Assembly (NCBI GenBank): GCA_024408745.1
Contig: JAKSUS010000005.1
Coordinates: 1-15,458, forward strand
DNA length: 15,458 nucleotides
Direction: 5' to 3'
Source of the DNA: Candidatus Gastranaerophilales bacterium
GTDB lineage: Bacteria; Cyanobacteriota; Vampirovibrionia; Gastranaerophilales; JAILCC01
Part shown: piece after piece, positions 6,551 to 13,225 of the stretch
How positions within the stretch are numbered: position 1 is the stretch's first letter
Layout of the letters: every line of letters begins with the position of its first letter
Notes under the pieces: generated by a model
The model's database searches: none
The model's input: the letters and a program-made list of their open reading frames with translations, nothing else
What the model was told of the DNA's origin: nothing
Position numbers and translations under genes: made by a program

Positions 6551-6913
6551 ATGATTAAAAAAATGAAACAAACTTTGGAAGAACGCTTACTTTCTTCAAA
6601 AGAAATTGATGAAAAAATTTCTGAGTTGCAAAAAATGAAATTACTTTCAAAAACAGCTCAATTTAAACCCAAAGAAATTGTTAAAAACTTTGATTTCTAT
6701 TCTTTATCTGATGATGAGGTTTTAGATTATCAAACCTATTATGAAGTTTCAGATATAAGGAATTCAAGCATTTATTATCTAAACGGAGTTCAGGTAGGTT
6801 CACTCTTTGGTATGAATGATGAATACAAAAAACAATTTGTTGCTAAAAATACCAAAGGACAAGCACAATTAGATGACAAATTAATTACTTTTTATTATAG
6901 AGAGGAGAAATAA
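6551..6913 (+). CDS. conserved-looking 120-residue protein of unknown function
   Basis: I place the start at ATG 6551 because AAGGAG at 6538-6543 directly precedes it; the open frame runs back through the foldback to a TTG at 6479, which would be repeat-encoded. The protein opens with a charged coiled-coil-like helix (KKMKQTLEERLLSSKEIDEKISELQKMKLL), then a mixed alpha/beta part with YLNGVQVGSLFGMNDEYKKQF and a basic end. It overlaps the adaptor start by one base (TAATG), so it is translationally coupled to the neck genes and is probably a minor virion or assembly protein. No family recognised. Confidence 0.65.
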   Translation: MIKKMKQTLEERLLSSKEIDEKISELQKMKLLSKTAQFKPKEIVKNFDFYSLSDDEVLDYQTYYEVSDIRNSSIYYLNGVQVGSLFGMNDEYKKQFVAKNTKGQAQLDDKLITFYYREEK

Positions 6914-7554
6914 TGAATTATTTTGAACTTATCAATAAAACTTTGATAGAGCTCAATTATCAGCCTGTAAGCACTTTTGATGAACTTACAAAAATTGAGC
7001 ATAAAAGATTAATGAATATTTTTAACCGTTTAAATAAAGAAATCTGCAACTTGGATGATAAATTCCAATTCAGACAAATGATTAAAAATGTTAATCTTTC
7101 ATCAGATAAAAAAGAATATTCCATTTCGATTTCAGGAAAGATTGAAAAAGTTGTCGGAAATGATATTGTATATAATTTTGAACCTGATTATACAAAATTT
7201 TATATGATAGCATGTCCTAAAAATTCTTACGGGTTTTACGGTGAAAAATTCTTATTTTCACCACAAAATGATAAAATCAAAATCTTTTATTCAACAGATA
7301 TGTTCGTAAAAGGAAATGAAAATATTTTGAAAAATGATTTTGAAAAAGCAACTGATGAGAGTATTATCCCTGAAAATTTTGTTGAAAAACTTTTCATAAA
7401 CGGTGGAGCGTATAACTTTAAACAGGATACTTCTCATCCTAAATACGTTCATTGGAAAACCGAATACGACAAGGCTTTGAATGAATTATTATCATCATCA
7501 AAAAAAGTTTCAAATTCAAATATCAAAATTGACGGAGGTTACAGAAAATTATAA
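6913..7554 (+). CDS. head-tail adaptor protein (podovirus neck)
   Basis: 213 residues, with a GAGAGGAG ribosome site and TAATG coupling on both sides. The N-terminal helices (ELINKTLIELNYQPVSTFDELTKIEHKRLMNIFNRLNKEIC) and a central beta part resemble adaptor proteins that dock under the portal ring in P22- and SU10-like phages and create the seat for the tail nozzle. The C-terminal helix (HWKTEYDKALNELLSSSKKV) and the flexible basic end KIDGGYRKL match the portal-inserting tails of such proteins. Its place directly before the large nozzle protein supports this. Sequence similarity in this family is low, so the call rests on pattern and context. Confidence 0.7.
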   Translation: MNYFELINKTLIELNYQPVSTFDELTKIEHKRLMNIFNRLNKEICNLDDKFQFRQMIKNVNLSSDKKEYSISISGKIEKVVGNDIVYNFEPDYTKFYMIACPKNSYGFYGEKFLFSPQNDKIKIFYSTDMFVKGNENILKNDFEKATDESIIPENFVEKLFINGGAYNFKQDTSHPKYVHWKTEYDKALNELLSSSKKVSNSNIKIDGGYRKL

Positions 7555-9089
7555 TGAGTAACTTTAAAAATTTTCAATTTTATAATTTTAAAGGTGGTTT
7601 GGATTATAAAAATTCACCGCCTTTAGTTTCGCAATCCGAAACTAAATCTTCCTGGGCTGACGGTTACAATGTTGAGCTTCTTGAAGATGGCGGAATTGTT
7701 AAAATGAACGGTTCACAACTTTTCGCAAGTTTGCCTGAAGGAAGCAACGACACAATTATCGGCGGTTTTGAAGGTGAACAAAACGGGAATAAATTTATCG
7801 TTGTAGTTACGAATAACGGTAATTTTTACCAATATAAAAACGGTGAATTCATTTTAAAAAAATCAGGACTAACCACAGGTGCAAAGCCGATTTTCAAAAC
7901 ATATTTGAATGGTGTTTTTGTATCTAACGGAATTGATGAACCGTTTATTTTCGTGCCGAATGATAGCCCTGAAATTCACTCCTGCAATTGTACAACTGCA
8001 GGCGGGCATGATATCAGAGGTATTGCTGTTGAAATTTACAAGGGCAGAATTTGGATTGCCGATGGTTCTACCGTTTATTATAGCGCTTTGGGTAAATATG
8101 ATGACTGGTCAACTGCTGATGATTCAGGGAGTATAAGCAACTTCCATAATGATACTTCCAAAATCACCGCTCTTTGTTGCTTCAAAGATATGCTCGTTAT
8201 CCACAAAGAAGAAAGTTCGTTTTTCTTATCCGGATATTCACCTGAAAACTTTACCATTCAACCGTTTTCAAATTTAGGTGCAATCAGTCCTTTTGGAATT
8301 AATACCGCAAACGGTCGTCATTTGTTTTTTAACAAACAGGTTTATCCTTTTCAGGTTAATGAATTAGGGGAAATCGTTCAGGGAAATCCTGTATCTCTAA
8401 TGATTGAAAGCAAATTGTCAGAATTCGTTAATTCTAAAAATGATAAATGTATGTTTTTAAACTACAAAAATAAATCTCAACTTTGGTGTTTTTTATATAA
8501 ATCTAATGAAAATTATTTTACCGATATTTTAATTTACGATTATATGAATAACGCCTGGTTTTTGAGAATTGTACCTTACGAAATCGTAACTGCGTGGGAA
8601 TGTGATGATATTATTTATTCGGCTTTGTCTGACGGTAAAATCGTTAAAGAAGGAGTCGGAACTACATTTTTAAATCAACCTGTTAAATTCATGTGGGCAA
8701 GTCCTTTCTTTCATTTTGGTAGAGTTAATTCTTATAAAACAATTGAAGATGTTGCTTTAATTCTTGCAACAGATAAAGATAACAATTTCACATTTCAAAC
8801 CCGTAAAGATTATTCAAATTATGAAATTTTTGATAAAGTTACGTTTTCAAATGTTACGACCAATATGCTTGTATACTGTGATGAAAACGGTAATTTAGGG
8901 CAGGGAGTTTTGGACGGAGATGAAATCTCTTACGGTTTTGCTACTATGCCGGCTCAAAAAGTTGAAAACTTTATTACTGCAGTTACAGGTTCAAATAAAT
9001 CAGTTCAAATTCAAATTTACGGAAATGAAAATTATAATTCGTTGTCTTTATTGGGATTAGAGTTCAGAGGCACTTATTTTGATGTATAA
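7554..9089 (+). CDS. tail nozzle / hub protein of a short-tailed phage
   Basis: 511 residues, almost entirely beta-strand and turn, with no signal peptide. Repeated blade-like units can be seen: GGFEGEQNGNKFIVVVTNNGNFYQYKNGEF, FKTYLNGVFVSNGIDEPFIF, AVEIYKGRIWIADGSTVYYSALGKYDDWS and TALCCFKDMLVIHKEESSFFLSG. This is the wording of the gp10-like nozzle or tail-stabilisation proteins that form the hexameric end of short tails in P22-like phages. The N-terminus (FKGGLDYKNSPPLV ... WADGYNVELLEDGGIVKMNGS) is a common opening for the family. It begins one base inside the adaptor stop, and its own stop overlaps the GNAT-like gene by 8 bases. The frame is intact. Confidence 0.75.
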   Translation: MSNFKNFQFYNFKGGLDYKNSPPLVSQSETKSSWADGYNVELLEDGGIVKMNGSQLFASLPEGSNDTIIGGFEGEQNGNKFIVVVTNNGNFYQYKNGEFILKKSGLTTGAKPIFKTYLNGVFVSNGIDEPFIFVPNDSPEIHSCNCTTAGGHDIRGIAVEIYKGRIWIADGSTVYYSALGKYDDWSTADDSGSISNFHNDTSKITALCCFKDMLVIHKEESSFFLSGYSPENFTIQPFSNLGAISPFGINTANGRHLFFNKQVYPFQVNELGEIVQGNPVSLMIESKLSEFVNSKNDKCMFLNYKNKSQLWCFLYKSNENYFTDILIYDYMNNAWFLRIVPYEIVTAWECDDIIYSALSDGKIVKEGVGTTFLNQPVKFMWASPFFHFGRVNSYKTIEDVALILATDKDNNFTFQTRKDYSNYEIFDKVTFSNVTTNMLVYCDENGNLGQGVLDGDEISYGFATMPAQKVENFITAVTGSNKSVQIQIYGNENYNSLSLLGLEFRGTYFDV

Positions 9090-9555
9090 ACTTTTACCGA
9101 TATATGTTCATTCTCCATATATTTTAGACATATGCTATCTTCTTTTACAATGCGGAGGGTTGATTTTCTCATCTTTTGAAAATCCCCTTCGCACTTTTCT
9201 TTCAAGCCTAAAAGAAAATAAAATTAAAGTTATCGGTGCAATTAAAAATAATGAATTTATTGCGTTTTGTGCTTTGTATGATTTTAAAAAAATTTCTTCC
9301 GATAGTTTTTCCTGTTATATGTATGGCGGAGCGAAACGCAAAACCTCAAAAGATATTGATATTTTATTTTCTTATATTTTTGATGATTTAAAACGACAAG
9401 GGTGCAAAATTATCAGGTGCGAAACTCGAATTTACAATATGCCGATGAGAATTTTAGCGAAAAGACTAAAATTCAGAAAAGTCGGGATTTTGAAGAAAGC
9501 TTCATTTTATAACGGGAAGTTTGTTGATAATATTTTGTATGAAAAAGAATTGTAA
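9082..9555 (+). CDS. GNAT-like N-acetyltransferase in the tail operon
   Basis: 157 residues from ATG 9082, which lies inside the last codons of the nozzle gene; the TTG three bases earlier is a less likely start. The order of elements matches a small GNAT fold: an N-terminal helix region, strand KVIGAIKNNEFIAFCALYDF, strand FSCYMYGGAKR, helix SKDIDILFSYIFDDLKRQGC, strand KIIRCETRIYNMPMRILAKRLKFRKVGIL. The QGCKIIRCETRIYNMPMRILAKRLKFRKVG stretch is the usual terminal GNAT motif (an Asn followed by a helix and Gly-Phe-like turn). The classical acetyl-CoA loop is not obvious: the expected Q/RxxGxG/A is replaced by AKRKTSKD. GNAT-like genes occur among podovirus structural genes; the substrate is unknown. 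Confidence 0.65.
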   Translation: MYKLLPIYVHSPYILDICYLLLQCGGLIFSSFENPLRTFLSSLKENKIKVIGAIKNNEFIAFCALYDFKKISSDSFSCYMYGGAKRKTSKDIDILFSYIFDDLKRQGCKIIRCETRIYNMPMRILAKRLKFRKVGILKKASFYNGKFVDNILYEKEL

Positions 9556-9567
9556 TATATACTAATT

Positions 9568-10176
9568 TTAGTCCCCGGGATTCTGCATATGATGAGTGCC
9601 GACACTATCTCTAATCAATATTTTACCTAACTGTGTTATTTGAATTTCAAATGTATCTTGAACAACAGTATCTTCAGGGTTAGGACGAAACATACCCATA
9701 TTTGCAGCAGGAATGTTCCAGGGATTAGCGTATGCAAATCCTGTAGTGGTTATTTTTTTAGCATCATCAGTCTCGTCATTAGTTTTATTATTAGAAGCAT
9801 TTACATCGACTAAAACATAACCATTGCCACCACTGGTAGCAAATGCCCAACGCATACCGTTTGAGGTTATAAAACTTGTACAAGTTGAACAGTTACCGTC
9901 TGTAGGACTTATGATTGTTGTGTTTAATTTATTGCAAAACACTTCGCAGAAGTGTTGTTGTGTATCTGTGGGCATTGTTTGTTGATTTGGTGTGTTCATT
10001 ATGTCTGATGTTACCATTTCTATTGTTTTATATGCTGATTTGAATAAATATTCATTGTTGTTTGGTGCCAAGTCCGAAATTGTCGGATACAAAATCAAGG
10101 TTATAACTGCAATTACAACAAGTGAAATCATTAACTCTGCAAAGGTGAATGCTTTTTTATTAAAATATTGTTTCAT
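9568..10176 (-). CDS. type IV prepilin / pseudopilin-like protein
   Basis: 202 residues reading against the phage genes. The N-terminus KKAFTFAELMISLVVIAVITLILYPTI is a type III signal: two Lys, cleavage expected after Ala9, Phe at +1, Glu14 at +5, then one hydrophobic helix. A prepilin peptidase would process it and the mature protein could join a type IV pilus or type II secretion-like pseudopilus. The body has two Cys-containing pairs (HFCEVFC, GNCSTC) and ends with the beta-strand FEIQITQLGKILIRD, a common ending of such proteins. GAGG lies just upstream of the ATG. It ends 12 bases from the convergent GNAT gene. Such genes are numerous in Gastranaerophilales-type genomes; inside a prophage late operon it is out of place and looks like a moron or insertion. 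Confidence 0.75.
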   Translation of the reverse strand: MKQYFNKKAFTFAELMISLVVIAVITLILYPTISDLAPNNNEYLFKSAYKTIEMVTSDIMNTPNQQTMPTDTQQHFCEVFCNKLNTTIISPTDGNCSTCTSFITSNGMRWAFATSGGNGYVLVDVNASNNKTNDETDDAKKITTTGFAYANPWNIPAANMGMFRPNPEDTVVQDTFEIQITQLGKILIRDSVGTHHMQNPGD

Positions 10177-10246
10177 TCAATATACCTCAAATACTTTTAT
10201 ACTGTTATTATTTTAACATATTTTTCAAAAATTGCATTATTATTTA

Positions 10247-10325
10247 AAGGCACTAAGATACTAAGGCACTAAGGCAGTAAGAAAATTCTTAGTATCTTAG
10301 TGCAATAGTGCCTTAGTATCTTATT
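10247..10325. repeat. octamer-periodic foldback element, locus E
   Basis: The left arm has four 8-base units of form AAGNNANT starting at 10247, 10255, 10263 and 10271. The right arm has units ending in AGT at 10293, 10301, 10309 and 10317, again exactly 8 apart, most of form NNCTTAGT. Units alternate between GGCACT-like and GATACT-like forms, and the right arm shows the matching CCTTAG and TCTTAG forms. Arms pair in register with 5-6 of 8 matches per unit plus G-U. It lies between the prepilin start and the head module. Confidence 0.8.
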
Positions 10326-10354
10326 TTCCCTCTTTTTTAATTGGGAATTTTTTA

Positions 10355-10376
10355 TTGCAAAATAGCGTTTTTGCAA
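10355..10376 (+). other. 8-base-pair hairpin in the leader of the head module
   Basis: TTGCAAAA (10355-10362) pairs with TTTTGCAA (10369-10376) around a 6-base loop, 39 bases before ATG 10416. It may be an RNA leader structure or an operator-like palindrome; no promoter elements could be assigned with confidence. Confidence 0.4.
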
Positions 10377-10415
10377 AAAATGTTGTTACTTTTTTTAATT
10401 TAAGGAGGATATTTT

Positions 10416-11059
10416 ATGACTTCTTCAAATACTCCGGACTATCCGGATTATCAATTTGTGCCGTCAATTATTACCTCTAACGGTCAGCCTATGGCGACTC
10501 AGTACATGTATAACGGTGCGGTTGTTACTGATGTTTCTTTGCCCAAAGAAAGTCAACAAAGAAAATCAGAATTGCAAAAAATGTTAAATGATTATGAAAA
10601 ATCAATTAATATTTTTTCGCCGGAATTTAATTCTCAAATTGAATCAATTGCAAATGCTAAAAAGCAATCAGCGATTGATAACTTTAACTCTGTTTATGAC
10701 CCTGTTTGGACAAATACCCGTGAAGATTATTTCGCAAGAATGGGTATTTAGACAGAGCAAGAAAACTTGAAGAAACAAGACAAAAAGCATACGAAGATAT
10801 TGCAAATGACTATGTTTCAAATTTGGATGCACTTAAAAATACTGAACTTTCACGTCGTTATGACTATTTGAATTATTTGCAAAACAGTTTGAACAATTTG
10901 AATAATCAAAATTCAAACTACTTAAATTCAATTAATTCAATCGGTTCAAATTATACGAACAGTTATAACAACTATTTAAGCAATAGTTCAAAAAATTCAT
11001 CAAGTCTTGACTGGGGCGGTATTTCACGCTTGGCTTCGCTCGGACTTTCATTTTTATAG
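10416..11059 (+). pseudogene. coiled-coil head-region protein split by a -1 frameshift
   Basis: The first frame runs from ATG 10416 (strong AAGGAGG site) to TAG at 10749-10751; the second frame, one base back, continues to TAG 11059. Joining them near 10735-10742 gives a continuous protein of about 215 residues: DYFARxGYLDRARKLEETRQKAYEDIAND bridges the junction as one helical heptad-like stretch. Adding one A in the AAGAATGGG region would restore the frame. The body is helical with Lys/Glu/Gln; the end is a low-complexity Asn/Ser/Tyr stretch and a Gly/Leu tail. Its place before the scaffold suggests an internal head or ejection-type protein; no family is firmly recognised. No canonical slippery heptamer is present, so mutation or a sequencing error is favoured over programmed frameshifting. 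Confidence 0.65.
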
Positions 11060-11068
11060 GAGATTTTT

Positions 11069-11719
11069 ATGGAAAATATTAATAACGATAATTCTCAAGA
11101 TATTCAAGAAACAAAGGTTAATCCCGTTGAAGAATATGTTAAAGAATTAAAAGAAAAACAAGCAAAAGAAAAAACGGAAACATCAAAAACAGATGTACGT
11201 CCTGATTTTCTTTTGCCTCAATTTAAAAATATTGAAGAACAGGCAAAATCTTATAAGGAGCTGCAGGCACTTCAAACAAAACAAGCTCAGGAGCTTGCTA
11301 AATATAAAAAGAATGACGAAATGAATGTGCAACAACAAATGTCATTTTTAAAAGAACAGGCAGATTTTAAAAAACAACAACTTAATGCATTTTATATGAA
11401 AGAAGTTGCAAATATTGAAAATGCCGTTCGTTTTGGCAAAATTACTCCACAAGAAGCAAAAGGATATATGGCTCAACTTGAAAATCTTGTTTTAAATAAT
11501 ATGAAAAATCTTGCAACAACTTATAATGATGCTCTTTCTTCAAATGAGCAAACTTTAAATATGGTTTCACCTAAAAGTTTCTTTCAAGATGATATGAAAA
11601 CAAGAAATTACTTAACTCCAATAATTGAGTTTTTGGAAAATAACTATAAAAAAATGCCCAAAGCTCAATTGGAAGGTGTAAAAAATCTTATCTCTAATCT
11701 TGAAAATTCTTTAAGGTAA
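11069..11719 (+). CDS. capsid scaffolding protein
   Basis: 216 residues, almost entirely charged helix, with an AGGAG ribosome site and the major capsid gene just downstream, the standard position for a scaffold. The region DFLLPQFKNIEEQAKSYKELQAL (about residues 47-69) corresponds to the common scaffold motif in which a Pro-Leu-Phe-like segment precedes a helix containing AKSYxEL. Long coiled coils follow to residue 160. Scaffolds guide coat protein into procapsids and then leave or are cleaved. The protein ends at TAA 11717-11719, but the same frame is open from there to 11917 and carries a motif fitting a scaffold C-terminus. Confidence 0.7.
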   Translation: MENINNDNSQDIQETKVNPVEEYVKELKEKQAKEKTETSKTDVRPDFLLPQFKNIEEQAKSYKELQALQTKQAQELAKYKKNDEMNVQQQMSFLKEQADFKKQQLNAFYMKEVANIENAVRFGKITPQEAKGYMAQLENLVLNNMKNLATTYNDALSSNEQTLNMVSPKSFFQDDMKTRNYLTPIIEFLENNYKKMPKAQLEGVKNLISNLENSLR

Positions 11720-11725
11720 GAAATT

Positions 11726-11917
11726 TTGAATGCTTCAAAACTTACTCAAGATAATGAAAACTATCGCCAAAATTTGAGTTCAACAACTAACTTGAACTCA
11801 AATAATACAGGCGAAAAAATCTACACACTTGAAGAAATAAAGAAAATGAAACCCGAAGAATTCAGAAAAAATCAAAAAACCATTTTAGAACAGTTTGTTG
11901 CACGTAAAATTCAATAA
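11726..11917 (+). CDS. small ORF in scaffold frame with KIYTLEEIKKMKPEE motif
   Basis: 63 residues if read from TTG 11726; only weak AAGG lies upstream. It is in the same frame as the scaffold gene, separated from it by one TAA and two sense codons. The N-terminal half is Asn/Ser/Thr-rich linker; the C-terminal half KIYTLEEIKKMKPEEFRKNQ plus KTILEQF resembles a motif often seen near the ends of phage scaffold-region proteins, and is about 70 percent identical over 27 residues to the copy in the gene at 411-1082. Two readings are possible: a separate small gene, or the detached C-terminus of the scaffold cut off by a premature or leaky stop. I favour the second. Confidence 0.5.
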   Translation: MNASKLTQDNENYRQNLSSTTNLNSNNTGEKIYTLEEIKKMKPEEFRKNQKTILEQFVARKIQ

Positions 11918-11937
11918 TTTATAAGGAGATTAAAATT

Positions 11938-12861
11938 ATGACAAATTATGCTGAATTTGTACCTGAATTATGGTCAACAATACTTAATTCAAACTTCGAT
12001 AATACAAGCGTTATGGACAGTTGCGTAAATAAAAAATACGAAGGCGAAATTAAAAACGCCGGAGATACTGTTCATATTCAAACTTTCGGAAACGTTACCG
12101 TTCGTGATTATGGCGATAGCGACATCACTTATGAAGTTCCGAGCGGTGATAGCGTAGCATTAACTTTAAGTCAAAAAAGTTATTTTGCTATTAACGTTCC
12201 CGATATTGAAGCAGTTCAATCTAACGTTGATTTAATTCAAGGCTACACAAACAGAGCTACTGCAGCAATAGCTTTGAAAAAAGATACTTATTTATTAGGT
12301 AAACACTCTGATGTTCCTGCAGGAAACATTGTTGAAGCAACGGGCTATGTTTTAGACAAAGATACTATTTACAGTAAATTTGTTGAACTTGCAAAAGTTC
12401 TTAAAAATAACAATGCTGTTGATTCAACAGGCAGAAATATGTGGTGTGTTATCAACCCTGAAGTTGAAGCAACTTTAATCCAGGCACCTGAATTTTGTCA
12501 TGCTTCCGAAACAGGCGACAAAACAATAAGAGAAGGCGCTATTGCTAAAATTGCCGGCATGGATATTTTAGTTTGCACTAACTTACAGGCAGTTGCAAAT
12601 AAAATATATGTTATGGCAGGTATTACCGATGCTATCAGTTATGCAGGTCAAGTTGCAAAATTAGAAGATATCCGTTTTGAAAAGCGTTTCGGAACAGGTA
12701 TCAGAGGCTTATATGTTTACGGCGCATTAACCGTTAATCCGAACCAACTTGCTAAATTAGTCGTTGATGTTTCATCTGAAGATGAAGGCGGAAATGACGG
12801 TGGTGATGATGATAACGGTGCTGAAAATGGCGGTGACGACAACGGCGGTGTTGTTGCGTAG
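11938..12861 (+). CDS. major capsid (coat) protein, HK97-fold type
   Basis: 307 residues, preceded by AAGGAG, directly after the scaffold. The opening TNYAEFVPELWSTILNSNFDNTSVMDSCVNKKYEGEIKNAGDTVHIQTFGNVTVRDY is the typical start of coat proteins in this family (an N-terminal arm, then the E-loop). Later LSQKSYFAINVPDIEAVQSN, the P-domain helix and NMWCVINPEVEATLIQ, then KIAGMDILVCTNLQA and RFGTGIRGLYVYGALTVNPNQLAKLVVD fit the A-domain. The last about 28 residues are an acidic Gly/Asp/Asn/Glu-rich tail beyond the core fold. Normal stop is TAG. Two terminator-like structures follow, so it probably ends the head transcript. The frame is intact. Confidence 0.8.
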   Translation: MTNYAEFVPELWSTILNSNFDNTSVMDSCVNKKYEGEIKNAGDTVHIQTFGNVTVRDYGDSDITYEVPSGDSVALTLSQKSYFAINVPDIEAVQSNVDLIQGYTNRATAAIALKKDTYLLGKHSDVPAGNIVEATGYVLDKDTIYSKFVELAKVLKNNNAVDSTGRNMWCVINPEVEATLIQAPEFCHASETGDKTIREGAIAKIAGMDILVCTNLQAVANKIYVMAGITDAISYAGQVAKLEDIRFEKRFGTGIRGLYVYGALTVNPNQLAKLVVDVSSEDEGGNDGGDDDNGAENGGDDNGGVVA

Positions 12862-12871
12862 TCTGTAATAA

Positions 12872-12907
12872 TAATCGGTTTTATCGTTTTTTGATTATTA
12901 CCGATTA
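12872..12907 (+). terminator. AT-rich hairpin after the capsid gene
   Basis: TAATCGGT (12872-12879) pairs with ACCGATTA (12900-12907) around a 20-base loop, and T-rich sequence follows at once (12909-12916). It is a weaker terminator candidate in tandem with the perfect one at 12917. Confidence 0.5.
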
Positions 12908-12916
12908 ATTTTTTTT

Positions 12917-12952
12917 AAGGGAAGCAAATATAAAATTTGCTTCCCTTTTTTT
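12917..12952 (+). terminator. strong intrinsic terminator after the major capsid gene
   Basis: A perfect 13-base-pair stem (12917-12929 with 12935-12947) around a 5-base loop, ending in a run of Ts through 12952. This is the best terminator in the window. It separates the head genes from the lysis genes. Confidence 0.9.
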
Positions 12953-12982
12953 GTATTTACTCAACTTCAAAGGAGATTTTTA

Positions 12983-13225
12983 ATGGAAACTATACTCGCA
13001 GGATTAATGACTAATCCTGTCTTTTCCGGTTATTTGGATTTGGGATTTCTTTGTGCCTTGATTTATCTTATGGCTAAAGTTAACGCATTAGAAGAAAAGC
13101 TTGCAAAATGCGAATTTGACCAAAAAGATGATATTAAAGACATTAAGGATAAAATCACCAAAATTGAAAATAATATTTCAACAATTAACCAAAATATTAT
13201 TGAATTGGCAGGAGGCAGATTATGA
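12983..13225 (+). CDS. small TM plus coiled-coil protein, candidate holin or lysis accessory
   Basis: 80 residues, with AAGGAG before the ATG. One hydrophobic segment (about residues 14-30, YLDLGFLCALIYLMAKV) is followed by a charged coiled coil (EEKLAKCEFDQKDDIKDIKDKITKIENNISTINQNIIEL). It overlaps the amidase start by four bases (ATGA), the common arrangement for a membrane lysis protein coupled to an endolysin. XhlA-type holins have the coiled coil first and the TM last; here the order is reversed, so a direct family match is not claimed. It could also be a small structural protein. Confidence 0.5.
   Translation: METILAGLMTNPVFSGYLDLGFLCALIYLMAKVNALEEKLAKCEFDQKDDIKDIKDKITKIENNISTINQNIIELAGGRL

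Noticed and set aside
3756..10325. CRISPR array or tandem satellite
   Set aside because: The 8-base units are degenerate, have no spacers and are arranged as inverted arms; no 25-40 base direct repeats with unique spacers occur.
510..10751. Stop-codon recoding (TAG read as an amino acid), as in some gut phages
   Set aside because: TAG ends the collar fibre, the 142-residue fibre-associated gene, the capsid gene and the MFS gene at sensible C-termini, so TAG is a normal stop here. The TAG at 10749-10751 comes from a frameshift.
10735..10751. Programmed -1 ribosomal frameshift
   Set aside because: No X XXY YYZ heptamer lies in the allowed window and no clear downstream pseudoknot was seen; a one-base indel explains it more simply.
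12775..12858. RTX calcium-binding repeats at the capsid C-terminus
   Set aside because: Gly/Asp-rich, but no regular GGxGxDxUx nonapeptide with a hydrophobic position; treated only as an acidic tail.
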